Assembly (NCBI GenBank): GCA_021155965.1 | Contig: JAJNBJ010000025.1 | Location: forward strand, 1 to 64,000 | Direction: 5' to 3' | DNA from: Flavipsychrobacter sp. | GTDB taxonomy: Bacteria > Bacteroidota > Bacteroidia > Chitinophagales > Chitinophagaceae | Length of the DNA stretch: 64,000 bases | Part shown: piece after piece, positions 28,701 to 38,000 of the stretch | Layout of the letters: every line of letters starts with the position of its first letter | Numbering within the stretch: the first letter of the stretch is position 1 | Made by a program: the position numbers and the translations under genes | Notes under the pieces: model-generated | Databases searched by the model: none | Seen by the model: only the letters and a program-made list of their open reading frames with translations | What the model was told of the DNA's origin: nothing

Positions 28701-30065
28701 GATGCTGAAGGACAGGAACAGGTTGTGGTTATAGGCCGTACAGGTGAGGTGCGTATAGTAGATGTTGCTAACGACCGCCTGCTGATCACCAATAACATTC
28801 CATATGGTTCTATACTGAAGATCGCAAATGGCAAGAAGGTAGCGAAGGGAGACGTGATCTGCACATGGGACCCGTTCAACGCTGTGATCATTTCTGAGAT
28901 CCAGGGTAAGGTGCGTTTCGATAATGTTATCGAAGGTATTACGTATCGTGAAGAAGCGGATGAGCAAACAGGCCACCGCGAGAAAGTGGTAATAGAAACA
29001 AAAGATAAGACCAAGATACCGGCTATATTCATCGATAATGCCAAGGAGCATAAGATGTATAACCTGCCGGTAGGTTCACACATAGTTATCAGTGCTGATG
29101 AAGAAGTGACCAACGGACAGGTACTGGTGAAAATACCACGTGTGATGGGCCGTAGCCGAGACATCACGGGTGGTCTGCCAAGGGTAACGGAGCTGTTCGA
29201 AGCACGTAACCCGAGCAATCCTGCTGTGGTGGCTGAAATTGATGGTGTTGTTGGTTTTGGCAATGTGAAACGTGGTAACCGCGAGATCATCGTTGAATCA
29301 CGCGAGGGCCTGGTGAAAAAATACCTGGTGCCGCTTACACGCCATATCATGGTACAGGATGGCGACTTCGTGAAGGCGGGTACCCCGCTTTCTGATGGTG
29401 CTACTACTCCGCTCGATATCCTTTCTATCAAAGGCCCGTTTGCGGTGCAGGAATACCTGGTAAATGAGATACAGGAAGTATATCGCTTACAGGGTGTGAA
29501 GATCAACGATAAGCACATCGAGGTGATCGTTCGCCAGATGATGCGTAAGGTGAACATTGTGGATCCGGGAGATACTAAGTTCCTTGAAGAAGATACAGTT
29601 GATAAGTTCGAGTTCCAGGATGAGAACGACTGGATCTTTGATAAGAAAGTAGTTACCGAGGCCGGTGCTTCTGAGAAGATGCATGCAGGCCAGATCGTTA
29701 CGCTCCGCGAGATACGCGAAGAGAATAGTGGGTTGCGCCGTGCAGATAAGAAAGTGGTAGAGTACCGCGATGCAAATCCGGCTACTTCATCACCAACACT
29801 GCTGGGTATCACTAAAGCGTCCCTGGGTACACAAAGCTGGATATCTGCTGCATCGTTCCAGGAAACTACGAAGGTACTTTCGCAAGCGTCTATCAACGGT
29901 AAGACCGATAGCCTGCTTGGCCTGAAGGAGAACGTTATTACGGGTAACCTGATACCTGCGGGTACGGGTATGCGCGAGTTCGATGACCTGGTAGTAGGCT
30001 CTAAAGAAGAGTTCGAACTGCTGATGGCGAACAGGGATGTGCTCCAGTTTGACGAAGAAGAGTAA
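25740..30065 (+). CDS. rpoC: DNA-directed RNA polymerase subunit beta'
   Basis: A 1441-residue subunit with the N-terminal zinc site [20 protein letters not shown], the catalytic [12 protein letters not shown], the second zinc cysteines ([13 protein letters not shown]) and the bridge/trigger helix region with [18 protein letters not shown]. The length suits the Bacteroidota form. Transcription ends at a strong hairpin at 30091. Confidence 0.99.
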   Translation: MAVKKDNRPRPGFGKITISLASPDTILDRSYGEVLKPETINYRTYKPERDGLFCEKIFGPVKDYECYCGKYKRIRYKGIVCDRCGVEVTEKKVRRERLGHIKLVVPIVHIWYFKSLPNKIGYLLGVSSKKMESIVYYERYVVVNAGEAEEQIRTKLNLKESENTHQQLITEDEYLEILDSLPKENQYLPDEDPNKFIAKMGAEAVHMLLSRIDLDNLSYELRNAAANETSQQRKQEALKRLSVVEAFRDANTRIENRLEWMVMQYIPVIPPELRPLVPLDGGRFASSDLNDLYRRVIIRNNRLKRLIEIKAPEVILRNEKRMLQEAVDSLFDNSRKSNAVKAEGGRALKSLSDVLKGKQGRFRQNLLGKRVDYSGRSVIVVGPEMKLHECGLPKDMAAELFKPFIIRKLIERGIVKTVKSAKKLVERKEAVVWDILENVLKGHPILLNRAPTLHRLSIQAFQPKLIEGKAIQLHPLVCSAFNADFDGDQMAVHVPLSNAAIVEAQLLMLASHNILNPQNGTPITLPSQDMVLGLYYISKGKKSTPEEIVKGENKAYYSTEEVVIAFNEGKADLHAWIKVRANTRDAEGNLKNELIETTVGRVIFNQFVPKENGFVNALLTKKSLREIIGQILKNTNIPKTVAFLDDIKTLGFRTAFRGGLSFNIKDLTVPDIKEQLVAAAQVEVDEIMDNYNMGLITNNERYNQVIDVWSRVDTRVTETLIREMAADKQGFNSVYMMLDSGARGSKQQVKQLAGLRGLMAKPRRSGSSGSEIIENPILSNFKVGLSVLEYFISTHGARKGLADTALKTADAGYLTRRLVDVAQDVVINGEDCGTLRGIATSALKDNEEIVEPLYDRILGRTSLHNIYDPFTDELIANAGAEITEDIGKRIEESAIDVVEIRSVLTCESRRGVCAKCYGKNLATGYMAQKGDAVGIIAAQSIGEPGTQLTLRTFHVGGVAGSSAIESQLAARFDGTIQFDGLRTTKYKDAEGQEQVVVIGRTGEVRIVDVANDRLLITNNIPYGSILKIANGKKVAKGDVICTWDPFNAVIISEIQGKVRFDNVIEGITYREEADEQTGHREKVVIETKDKTKIPAIFIDNAKEHKMYNLPVGSHIVISADEEVTNGQVLVKIPRVMGRSRDITGGLPRVTELFEARNPSNPAVVAEIDGVVGFGNVKRGNREIIVESREGLVKKYLVPLTRHIMVQDGDFVKAGTPLSDGATTPLDILSIKGPFAVQEYLVNEIQEVYRLQGVKINDKHIEVIVRQMMRKVNIVDPGDTKFLEEDTVDKFEFQDENDWIFDKKVVTEAGASEKMHAGQIVTLREIREENSGLRRADKKVVEYRDANPATSSPTLLGITKASLGTQSWISAASFQETTKVLSQASINGKTDSLLGLKENVITGNLIPAGTGMREFDDLVVGSKEEFELLMANRDVLQFDEEE

Positions 30066-30090
30066 TCTCTGAATTCAGAATAAATAAATT

Positions 30091-30124
30091 AAAAGACCGC
30101 TCAGAGATGGGTGGTCTTTTTTTT
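30091..30124 (+). terminator. rpoBC terminator
   Basis: AAAAGACCGCTC (30091-30102) pairs with GGGTGGTCTTTT (30109-30120) across AGAGAT, a 12-bp stem with two wobble pairs, followed by more T. Confidence 0.9.
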
Positions 30125-30136
30125 GTGAAAATTTTA

Positions 30137-30168
30137 CTTGTCAAGTTGTCAAATAAATTGTATCTTTG
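30137..30168 (+). promoter_or_regulatory. Promoter of the Phd/PIN toxin-antitoxin operon
   Basis: TTG at 30138-30140 and TATCTTTG at 30161-30168 are 20 bp apart. Initiation near 30173 leaves a leader of about 19 nt before the ATG at 30192. The promoter sits directly behind the rpoC terminator, so the operon is independent of rpoBC. Confidence 0.65.
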
Positions 30169-30191
30169 ATAGAAGATCAATAAGCCGTTTT

Positions 30192-30428
30192 ATGAAAACA
30201 ATGAGTGTAGGTGAATTTAAGGCAAACTTTTCTGAAGTATTGAAAAGGGTATTGGGAGGCGAAGAAATAGGTATTTTGTACGGTAAGAAGAAAGAAATAG
30301 TGGCAAAAATTGTTCCTAAGACAACAGGAAAAAAACCGAAGAGAAAGCTTGGTATATGGGAAGGCAAAGCTAAAGTTGTATTTCATAAGGATTTCAAAAT
30401 GACTGAAGAAGAATTCCTGAACTCATGA
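30192..30428 (+). CDS. Type II antitoxin, Phd/YefM family
   Basis: From the ATG at 30192 (MKTMSVGEFKANFSEVLKRV) the 78-residue protein shows the Phd/YefM N-terminal DNA-binding fold and a basic linker (TTGKKPKRK), followed by a toxin-binding tail ending MTEEEFLNS. The upstream in-frame codons back to 30138 lie within the promoter, so the later start is preferred. Its stop overlaps the toxin start (ATGA). Confidence 0.88.
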   Translation: MKTMSVGEFKANFSEVLKRVLGGEEIGILYGKKKEIVAKIVPKTTGKKPKRKLGIWEGKAKVVFHKDFKMTEEEFLNS

Positions 30429-30826
30429 CCTACTTGCTTGATACCCATATTATGTTCTGGATTATCACCGATACCCGAAAATTAACCAGGAGGGTAAAGG
30501 ATATTATAGCTGACCCCGACAACACAATTATCGTGAGTACGGTAAGTTTTTGGGAAGTATCTTTAAAATGCTCGTTAGGAAAATTAGAAATTATGGAGCG
30601 TTCCCCGGATGACCTTCCGGGAGCTTGTTTGCAAATAGGTTTTGAGATAGAACCATTGTCCGCCGGGGATAGCAGCACTTTTCATAACCTTAAAGCTACG
30701 TATCATAAAGACCCTTTCGACCGGATGCTCATATGGCAGGCTATCAGGAATAATTACACACTTATCAGCGCTGACAAAGATGTTAAAAAATATGCTTCAG
30801 AAGGGCTGAAGGTACTTACTGCCTGA
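30425..30826 (+). CDS. PIN-domain toxin (VapC-like)
   Basis: The 133-residue PIN domain has its acidic residues visible: Asp6 in LLDTHIMFW, Glu44 in VSFWEVSLK, and later HKDPFDRMLIWQA and LISADKDV. The family are Mg-dependent RNases held inactive by the antitoxin. It overlaps the antitoxin gene by 4 bp, as expected for a coupled operon. A weak hairpin with seven T follows near 30872-30895. Confidence 0.92.
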   Translation: MTYLLDTHIMFWIITDTRKLTRRVKDIIADPDNTIIVSTVSFWEVSLKCSLGKLEIMERSPDDLPGACLQIGFEIEPLSAGDSSTFHNLKATYHKDPFDRMLIWQAIRNNYTLISADKDVKKYASEGLKVLTA

Positions 30827-30925
30827 TGGTGAGCTGCGCAATAGCTCAATTGATAGACTGACAAAATTAATGCCGCTCAACCAGGCGGTTTTTTTGTGGC
30901 GCTACAATCAGTAGTTGCTCCACAA

Positions 30926-32053
30926 CTAAAGAGGCAGGCTCGGGTCTGGGGCTCCAAACACCTCATTATTCTCCGCAATTGTCTTTTCCACATAATTCGT
31001 AACTATCGCATCAAGTTCCTTCCCTTTGTTGAAAAGCACATACACGGTTATAGGCAATACAGCAATGGTTATTCCCCAGGCTCTCAGCTTATCTGCGTGC
31101 AGGTACAATCTTGCAGCGTCCTTCTCTGTTGTCACTATTATTTTATCAGGCACACTCCAGTTATCATAGGCTTCCTTTATCTCTTCAAGGTCAGCAGTAA
31201 CGAAGTAATGATGGTCCTGGTAGGTGAGTGTATGCACATCGGCCGATGTGTTCTTCAGATAGTTGATAAGCGGCTCCGGGCGTGCAATACCGCAAACCAG
31301 GATAATGTTCTTATGCCCAAGTGCTACATGCTCTTTAGTGAGCAGATCTATAGGGTTGGAATAAGCAATTCCTGTAAAAAATACCTGCTGGTGGGGTAGT
31401 GGTGCAATTTTCTTTTCTATGGCTGCAGCCTCTTCAGGTGTAAGCAGTGGCGGACATTTTGATACAATGATAACATCTGCCCTTTTATAAGCATTCCTGC
31501 TTTCGCGCAGGTTGCCGAAGGGCAAAATGTAGTCGTCATAAAACGGCTTGGCATGATCTGTTATCAGTATGTTCAAACCTGCCCTTACTGATCGGTGCTG
31601 GTAAGCATCATCCAGCAATATCGCTTCCACATCAGGGCGGCGTTGCAGCAGGGTAGGAATACCTATCATGCGTTCTTCTGCCACACTCACCACCAGTTCC
31701 GGAAATTTCATGTGGTACTGCATAGGTTCATCGCCAATACGCAAGGCATTGGTGTTTTCATCGGCCAGCAGGAAACCCTGTGTATGCCGTTTATATCCCC
31801 GGCTCATAGTTGCTACCCTAAACCGGTATTGCAGCAGGTTCACCAGGTATTCCACATGTGGGGTTTTGCCCGTGCCACCTGTTGAAAGATTGCCTATGGT
31901 GATAACAGGTACACTGAATTCCACAGAATTGAAAAATTTTACATCGTATAAACGGTTGCGCAGCCATACTAATGCACCGTATATCAGCGCAAAAGGGTAG
32001 AGCAGCAACCGCACCACAGAGAATATATAGTAAAGCAGGTTTTTGTTTTCCAT
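30926..32053 (-). CDS. lpxK: Tetraacyldisaccharide 4'-kinase
   Basis: LpxK phosphorylates the 4' position of the lipid A disaccharide at the inner membrane. The P-loop NLSTGGTGKTPHVEYL is near residues 54-69, the N-terminal membrane helix is at about 8-30, and RPDVEAILLDDAYQHR gives the Walker B/catalytic region. Length (375) is normal. Confidence 0.95.
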   Translation of the reverse strand: MENKNLLYYIFSVVRLLLYPFALIYGALVWLRNRLYDVKFFNSVEFSVPVITIGNLSTGGTGKTPHVEYLVNLLQYRFRVATMSRGYKRHTQGFLLADENTNALRIGDEPMQYHMKFPELVVSVAEERMIGIPTLLQRRPDVEAILLDDAYQHRSVRAGLNILITDHAKPFYDDYILPFGNLRESRNAYKRADVIIVSKCPPLLTPEEAAAIEKKIAPLPHQQVFFTGIAYSNPIDLLTKEHVALGHKNIILVCGIARPEPLINYLKNTSADVHTLTYQDHHYFVTADLEEIKEAYDNWSVPDKIIVTTEKDAARLYLHADKLRAWGITIAVLPITVYVLFNKGKELDAIVTNYVEKTIAENNEVFGAPDPSLPL

Positions 32054-32258
32054 TAAGGTACAAAGAACGTTAAAAAATCAATGCTGTTTCTACTCTTGCT
32101 TTTTATACTATCCTATAATTGTTTAAGGTTTAATGTGCTAACAAAGATCTGTTGTAAAGTGCATGGGCATGTAAGGGGTGATTTTTTCTTTCCGGCACAT
32201 CAATGGCATGGATTTGTATATCTCTTCTATGATCTTTTGGAAACTAAAATTTCTGTTT

Positions 32259-33242
32259 ATGAGGAGTCTTACTTTTACTTGCTTACTGTTTATGAATATG
32301 GCGCCGGCAACGCCCTTTGCACAACCCATTGTTACCGCCAATGAGTTTTATGCCACCGGCGAGGTAATATCAATGGTTGCCAGCGAACCCTCTGGCCTTA
32401 GTGCCGGTGCCCCCGGCGCTGCGCTCACCTGGAATTTCTCTGCTATGGTGCCATTAGGTGGATTTTATACAACTACAATTATGCCCGATACATCTCTTGT
32501 TTTTATTACCGCTAACCAAATGCATGCATTGCCCGGTAACAAATATCTCCATGTACAGGCGAACCATACGGATTCCTACATACATGGAGTTTATGATGCT
32601 GGAACAAACGTCACCACGCACTACAACAATTACAACATTTCCAAACGGCCATTTACCTATAATTCCACTTACATAGATACCTACCAGGCAACTATACCTC
32701 CCGCAACTATGCATGGCACAGGTGTGCTTACGGTTACCGGTGATGCATATGGTACCCTGATACTGCCCAATGGCACGTTCAATAATGTACTGCGCATTAA
32801 GAAATACCAGGTAGAGCGCGATACTACCGGGTCTGCCGTTGTGGTTACGACCAATGTTTCATACATGTGGTTCGATAGCCTGCACAATGCCCCATTATTG
32901 CAGATCGATTCCACAATATCAGTTGCAGGCAGCAGTCAGCGCGCCATGTACCTGGCAAGCCCGGTAGCGGTGCAGCAGCTTAATGCCGGGCAGGACGGCT
33001 ATACTGCATATTTAACCGATAACGAATTGCTGCTCAGGAATAATTTTGAGCAGGGCAGGGTATATGAAGTTACATTGTACAATATGATCGGTGGCAAATT
33101 GGTCACACAGACCTTTGTGGCCACTGGCAACTCTCAGCGAATTGATATCAGTAAAACTATAAACCCGGGAATATATATAGTGAGTGTGCAGGTAAAAGAT
33201 GTTCCGGGCACACACCAGGTTATAAGAGTTGTGAAGCAGTAG
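32259..33242 (+). CDS. T9SS-secreted protein with type A sorting domain
   Basis: The signal peptide starts at the ATG at 32259 (MRSLTFTCLLFMNMAPATPF, cleavage after FAQ). The mature part is beta-rich with no domain I recognise. The C-terminal ~75 residues are a type A sorting domain, with LYNMIGGKLVTQTF, then QRIDISKTINPGIYIVSV and HQVIRVVKQ. The earlier in-frame start at 32178 would place 27 residues before the signal. It is likely a surface or extracellular protein. Confidence 0.8.
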   Translation: MRSLTFTCLLFMNMAPATPFAQPIVTANEFYATGEVISMVASEPSGLSAGAPGAALTWNFSAMVPLGGFYTTTIMPDTSLVFITANQMHALPGNKYLHVQANHTDSYIHGVYDAGTNVTTHYNNYNISKRPFTYNSTYIDTYQATIPPATMHGTGVLTVTGDAYGTLILPNGTFNNVLRIKKYQVERDTTGSAVVVTTNVSYMWFDSLHNAPLLQIDSTISVAGSSQRAMYLASPVAVQQLNAGQDGYTAYLTDNELLLRNNFEQGRVYEVTLYNMIGGKLVTQTFVATGNSQRIDISKTINPGIYIVSVQVKDVPGTHQVIRVVKQ

Positions 33243-33262
33243 GAGTTGTGCGTGATGGAGAG

Positions 33263-33293
33263 GATGGGCCGCGCCTTTGAGGTGTGGCCCATC
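33263..33293 (+). terminator. Strong hairpin after the 32259 gene
   Basis: GATGGGCCGCGCCT (33263-33276) pairs with AGGTGTGGCCCATC (33280-33293) around TTG, a 14-bp stem with wobble pairs. The following sequence is only weakly T-rich (TCGTTTATCTT), so termination is likely but not certain. Confidence 0.5.
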
Positions 33294-33310
33294 TCGTTTA
33301 TCTTAGCCTG

Positions 33311-33952
33311 ATGAATTGGATACCACACCCCACAATACTGGAAGGCCAAAAGGTAAAACTTGTTCCGCTGGACAGTGCTCACTATGACGAACTGGTGCAA
33401 ATAGGCAAGCAGGAGAAGATCTGGGAACTGATGTCAATTAACGGTGCAGACAGTGCGTACCTGCTGCAGCATTTGAAAAGCGCTATTCTCAAGCGGGGCA
33501 CCGGTGAACAATACCCGTTCACTGTGATAGATAAGGCAACTAACAAACTTATTGGCAGCACACTCTGCCACAACATTTTTCCCGAACACAGGAAACTGGA
33601 AATAGGGTGGACCTGGTACGACCCCGCCTACTGGCGCACAGGCCACAACCGCGAATGTAAATTACTGCTGCTCACGCATTGTTTTGAAACACTGAAAGCA
33701 GTGCGTGTGCAGTTGCAGACCGATGAGAATAACCACCGCAGCCGCACGGCTATATTGGGCATTGGCGCTGCATTTGAAGGGATACTGCGTAAAGAACGCA
33801 TACGTGCGAACGGTACCTTCCGCAATACGGCTATGTACAGCATACTTGACGATGAATGGCCTGCCATAAAGATGACGCTGCATGCATCGCTGAATGCCGC
33901 AACATCTCCCTCTCCACCTGTGGAGAGGGCTGGGGGTGAGGTCAATAATTAG
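33311..33952 (+). CDS. GNAT family N-acetyltransferase
   Basis: From MNWIPHPTILEG (33311) the protein has the RimJ/RimL-type GNAT layout: KVKLVPLDSAHYDEL, LEIGWTWYDPAYWRTGHN (acetyl-CoA loop) and VQLQTDENNHRSRTAI. The last ~15 residues (SPSPPVERAGGEVNN) do not belong to the fold and are encoded by an extragenic-type CCCTCTCC repeat. The end overlaps the convergent FkbM gene by 11 bp. The substrate is unknown. Confidence 0.87.
   Translation: MNWIPHPTILEGQKVKLVPLDSAHYDELVQIGKQEKIWELMSINGADSAYLLQHLKSAILKRGTGEQYPFTVIDKATNKLIGSTLCHNIFPEHRKLEIGWTWYDPAYWRTGHNRECKLLLLTHCFETLKAVRVQLQTDENNHRSRTAILGIGAAFEGILRKERIRANGTFRNTAMYSILDDEWPAIKMTLHASLNAATSPSPPVERAGGEVNN
33908..33941. repeat. CCCTCTCCAC/GTGGAGAGGG palindrome inside a coding end
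   Basis: Two 10-bp arms (33908-33917 and 33920-33929) separated by CT, followed by CTGGGGGTGAGG. This has the form of a REP element but is translated as the C-terminal tail of the GNAT protein. Confidence 0.6.
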
Positions 33953-34736
33953 CGCCGGATAAGTTGCCTTGAAGCGCCTTGCGCGAGAGGATAACACACT
34001 CATGGTCCATTATCCGGTTGCTGTCTATCTCATTCCCGTTTACACTATAGGCTTTGTAGCCAATGTCGTTGATAAGGCTGGCAAACATGCCGTTATCAAT
34101 GTTGCTGCTTGTTAGCTGTTGTGTATGAATTTCCACCACAACAATGCAGTCGTTATTTTTCAGCGTCTGCCGCATGCCGTCAAGTGCAAGGTATTCTGCA
34201 CCCTCAATATCTATTTTAATTAACTCGGGGACAATGTTATTGGCCCTGCAGAAATCATCTATCCTGATAGGTGTTATCGCAATGGTCTCCGTGGTATTTT
34301 CAGCGCTTATCTGGTTGAGGCAGGAAACACCATCGTTGGTGAAATAAATTTTTTCGGTAGCGTTGCTTACGGCATTGTTCACCGGTACGATCCTGGCATT
34401 TCCTGTCTGCACCCTTGCCGTATCTTGCAGGTATTCAAAGCTAAGTGGTACAGGTTCGAAAGAGTAGATCACAGAGCCCGCTTTCATTTTTTTTGCAAGC
34501 ATAGCTGCTATTACGCCTATATTGCCGCCGATATCAAACAGCACATTGACCTGGCCAGCCAGCCCCGACAGTACTTTTAGCGGCGCTTCATCTATCCTGC
34601 TGCTTACACCCCTTGCTATATGTGCAGAAACTGTATACTCCTCGCCGTTTATTACGATCTTTTTACCCGAACTCCCGTAAACAAAATAGTATAAAAACCT
34701 GAATATTTTTCTTAAAGATCCCTTCATAAAAGCCAT
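33942..34736 (-). CDS. FkbM family methyltransferase
   Basis: The SAM-binding motif is VLFDIGGNIGVIAAMLAKKM and the later family motif is LIKIDIEGAEYLALDGM. Together these identify the FkbM fold, which usually methylates sugar or lipid hydroxyls. The frame is open up to 34889, but the preceding residues look non-coding; MAFMKGSLRKIF at 34736 is a likely start and 34727 an alternative. The target is unknown, possibly surface polysaccharide. Confidence 0.83.
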   Translation of the reverse strand: MAFMKGSLRKIFRFLYYFVYGSSGKKIVINGEEYTVSAHIARGVSSRIDEAPLKVLSGLAGQVNVLFDIGGNIGVIAAMLAKKMKAGSVIYSFEPVPLSFEYLQDTARVQTGNARIVPVNNAVSNATEKIYFTNDGVSCLNQISAENTTETIAITPIRIDDFCRANNIVPELIKIDIEGAEYLALDGMRQTLKNNDCIVVVEIHTQQLTSSNIDNGMFASLINDIGYKAYSVNGNEIDSNRIMDHECVILSRKALQGNLSGANY

Positions 34737-35093
34737 GTCCGGAAGCAGATGAATTGCCTTAATGTCCCTGCGCTCTTCCTGGCCCCAAAAGTATAAAATA
34801 TAAGCAGTTTTGTTTCCTAAGGTTTGTTGTTCTCTTGTTGGGCAGGCATAGGCAGTAGAAAAATATATATATTTATAACGCACTAACATTCCACGGTCCG
34901 CAAACGCCTATTAAAATGAGGTATTGGGTTTAATTGATAGTTATTTTCAGGTGTGAAAAAAAAATTAACTGAAAATTTTGTTTTCAATAGGGAATAGCTT
35001 ATTTTGCATAATCAAAATTTTATTTTGGTGTAGTACTATTTTATTGATCTTAGTAACCTTTTTATAATTTTTATCATTTTAAACAATAGCAGA

Positions 35094-38000
35094 ATGAAAC
35101 GATTCTACTTCTCAAAACTGATAATCCCCGTCATCCTCGTAATGGGATTTTGTTCAAGCACATTTGCTCAACCAACCTCGTACACTACGCCGGGCGCATA
35201 CATATTCACTGTGCCTGCCGGCTGTTCCGGGATTAGTGTTGACGTTGCCGGGGCAAAAGGTGGTAATTACAGCTCTACAGGCTATGGTGGCAAAGGTGGC
35301 CGCGTAATTGGCAATTATGCGGTTACGCCGGGTCAGTTGCTGTATGTTTACGTTGGCGCTAAAGGTGTTGACTTAAACGGCGGGGCCGGTGGCAGCAGCT
35401 TCGGCGGCGGTCACAATGGCGGTAATGGCGGTGCGAGTGGCGGTGGCTCCGGTGGCGGAGCTGCAAGCTCTATCCGCACCAGCATAACCGGCGGCGCAAC
35501 AAGCACTGCCTCGTTAGGTTCCCGCATATTTGTTGGCGCTGGCGGTGGTGGTGGTAATTATTCATGCAGCCCGCAGTTCCCAGGTGGCGTTGGCGGGCAT
35601 CCAAGCGGAGCTAACGGGCAATCTAATTGCAGCAGCCCGCCAGCGTACGGTGCCACACAAACCGCTGGTGGCGCAGGCAACTGTTATTCCGGCTGTGGCG
35701 CAGCAGGTACTTTTGGCAATGGTGGTAATGGCACCTACTGGGGCGGCGGCGGTGGCGGCGGCTGGTATGGCGGCGGCGGCGGCTCAGAAAGTTCCGGCGG
35801 CGGTGGGTCCAACTATGCAAGTACATCTGCTACAAATGTAACGCACACTACCGGGTACCAGGATGCGGATGGCTATGTTATCATTACTCCTTTATTGCCT
35901 GCTATAACCCCATCCCCCTCATCGCTTTCGTTTGGTGCGGTTACTGTAGGCACACGTTCTGCCCCGGCATTGTATACAGAGCTTACAGGTGTCTACCTCA
36001 GTAGCGCTGATGTTACACCTAACATAATTGGACCTAGTACCAATAGGGACAGGTTCTATATCTCTGTTGATGGTGTTAACTGGTACAACGGCTCTGAACT
36101 TGAAGCACTCGCTCTTGCTTCCACTCCTTATAGTATAACACATGCTGGCACAACACTTAATCCATATACAAGAATATACGTAAAATTTGCACCTGCTGCA
36201 ACATCAGCAGTAACTGCTACATTACAGCTCACTGGTGCCGGTCTTGCAACGCCGGTTAATATTTCACTGAGCGGCACCGGTTCGTCAGGCTGTACCGGTA
36301 CACCGCCCGGGGGCACTGTAACAGTTACGCCTTCTGCTGCCAGTGTCATTACGCCTATCACAATGTCTCTTACCGGCAGTGCAGGTGCTGCTGGCTATAC
36401 TTACCAGTGGCAAAGGGCTTCTGCGCTGGCCGGGCCATATACAAATATCCCGGGTGCGGTTTTAAGGAGTTACACACAGCAGGGTATTCCTGCAAACTCA
36501 TGGTTCCGTGTTATCACCACATGTCCTAATACACCGGCATCTGCTACGTCCAATACGGTGGCTGTTACCATGGCTGGTGTAGCGCCTTCCACGTGTACGC
36601 CCACTTCCGGCGGATGTGGTTTTGTCAACTGGTTCCTGGTAGGCAACCCTTCGTTCCCGTTCAGGGTATACGGCGCGTCAACACTGCAGGATTCTTATAA
36701 TCCTGTTTGTAATATTTTCTATACAGATAATTCCGCTTCCACCAATGCGTTGCTCACTACAACACTGGGCATAGGAGCTACCTATAATACTACTGTCGGT
36801 TACTCAAATGGTAACATCAACAGTACCCAGATATGGATAGATTTCAACAACAGCGGTGATTTCTCACCGGAAGAAACTGTTGGAGGAAGAGACCAGTGGA
36901 ATGGCGGTACCGCCACTCCACAGATAATAATTCCTTCTACAGCAACACCCGGTATATACAGGTTAAGGGTTATTGTTACTTTCGGTGCAGGTAATAATAG
37001 TAGTCAGCCAAGGTACCCCAACATTCCGCCTTGCCCTACTACAGGTGTGCAGTATGCGGAGACCAGGGATTACAGGGTTACTATTGTTTATCCGCCATGC
37101 TCCGGCATACCGTATGCGGGTATTACAGATGCATCGGCAACCAGTGCATGCGCGGCGTTTACGCCAAACTTATTTAATGTAGGCCCCCAGTTGGGTGTTG
37201 GTCTCAGTTATATATGGCAGCAGTCAACGGATGGTTTGGGTTATTCTGATATTACTGGCGCTACAACTGCTGTTTATTCGCCTACGGTCACTGCAACCGG
37301 CCTCACGTATTACAGGACGAGAGTTACCTGTGCCAACGGCGGAGGTGTAGGTTACACCAACGGCTTGCCTATTGCTAAGTACGATCCCCCGGCTACGCCT
37401 ACATCTTCACTGGCCTCATTTGCCTTCTGTACTAATACTACCTTAGATGCAATAAATGCCACAAGTGGTGGTGTATGGAGCACCAGCAACAGCCTGGTTG
37501 CTACTGTTGGTTCTATTTCGGGCACTGTATACGGTACTGGTGTTGGTAATGCTACACTTTCTTATACAATACCTTCCACGGGTTGTTACTCAACTGCTGA
37601 GCTTACGGTTAACCAGTTGCCTTCACAGATATACCCGTCGAACATTGTATTATGCCAGGGGCAGAGCATAGCCCTCTCTGATACCATACCGGGCGGCGAC
37701 TGGATCTCCACCGTTCCGCTTTGTGCAACTATTAATTCAAGTGGTGTGCTGACTGGAGGCCTGTGTGATGTAACCATTCAATACAGGTTGCCCACAGGAT
37801 GTATGGTTTCTACCAATGTAACAGTTAACCCATTACCCACCCAGAGGATAGTTAGCGGCGGCGGTACTTACTGTACCGGTAGCAGCAGCTCTTCACCTAC
37901 AAACAACCCGGTTATGTTAGATGGTTCTCAGTTAGGTGTAAGGTATGACCTCATCATGGGTGGCTCAGTGATCACAACACTTATGGGCACAGGTTCGCCG

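Noticed and set aside
28511-29896. Long antisense frame (461 codons) inside rpoC, and similar ones in rpoB
   Set aside because: They lie wholly opposite strongly conserved coding sequence and have low-complexity Ser/Thr composition expected from reverse reading of biased codons.
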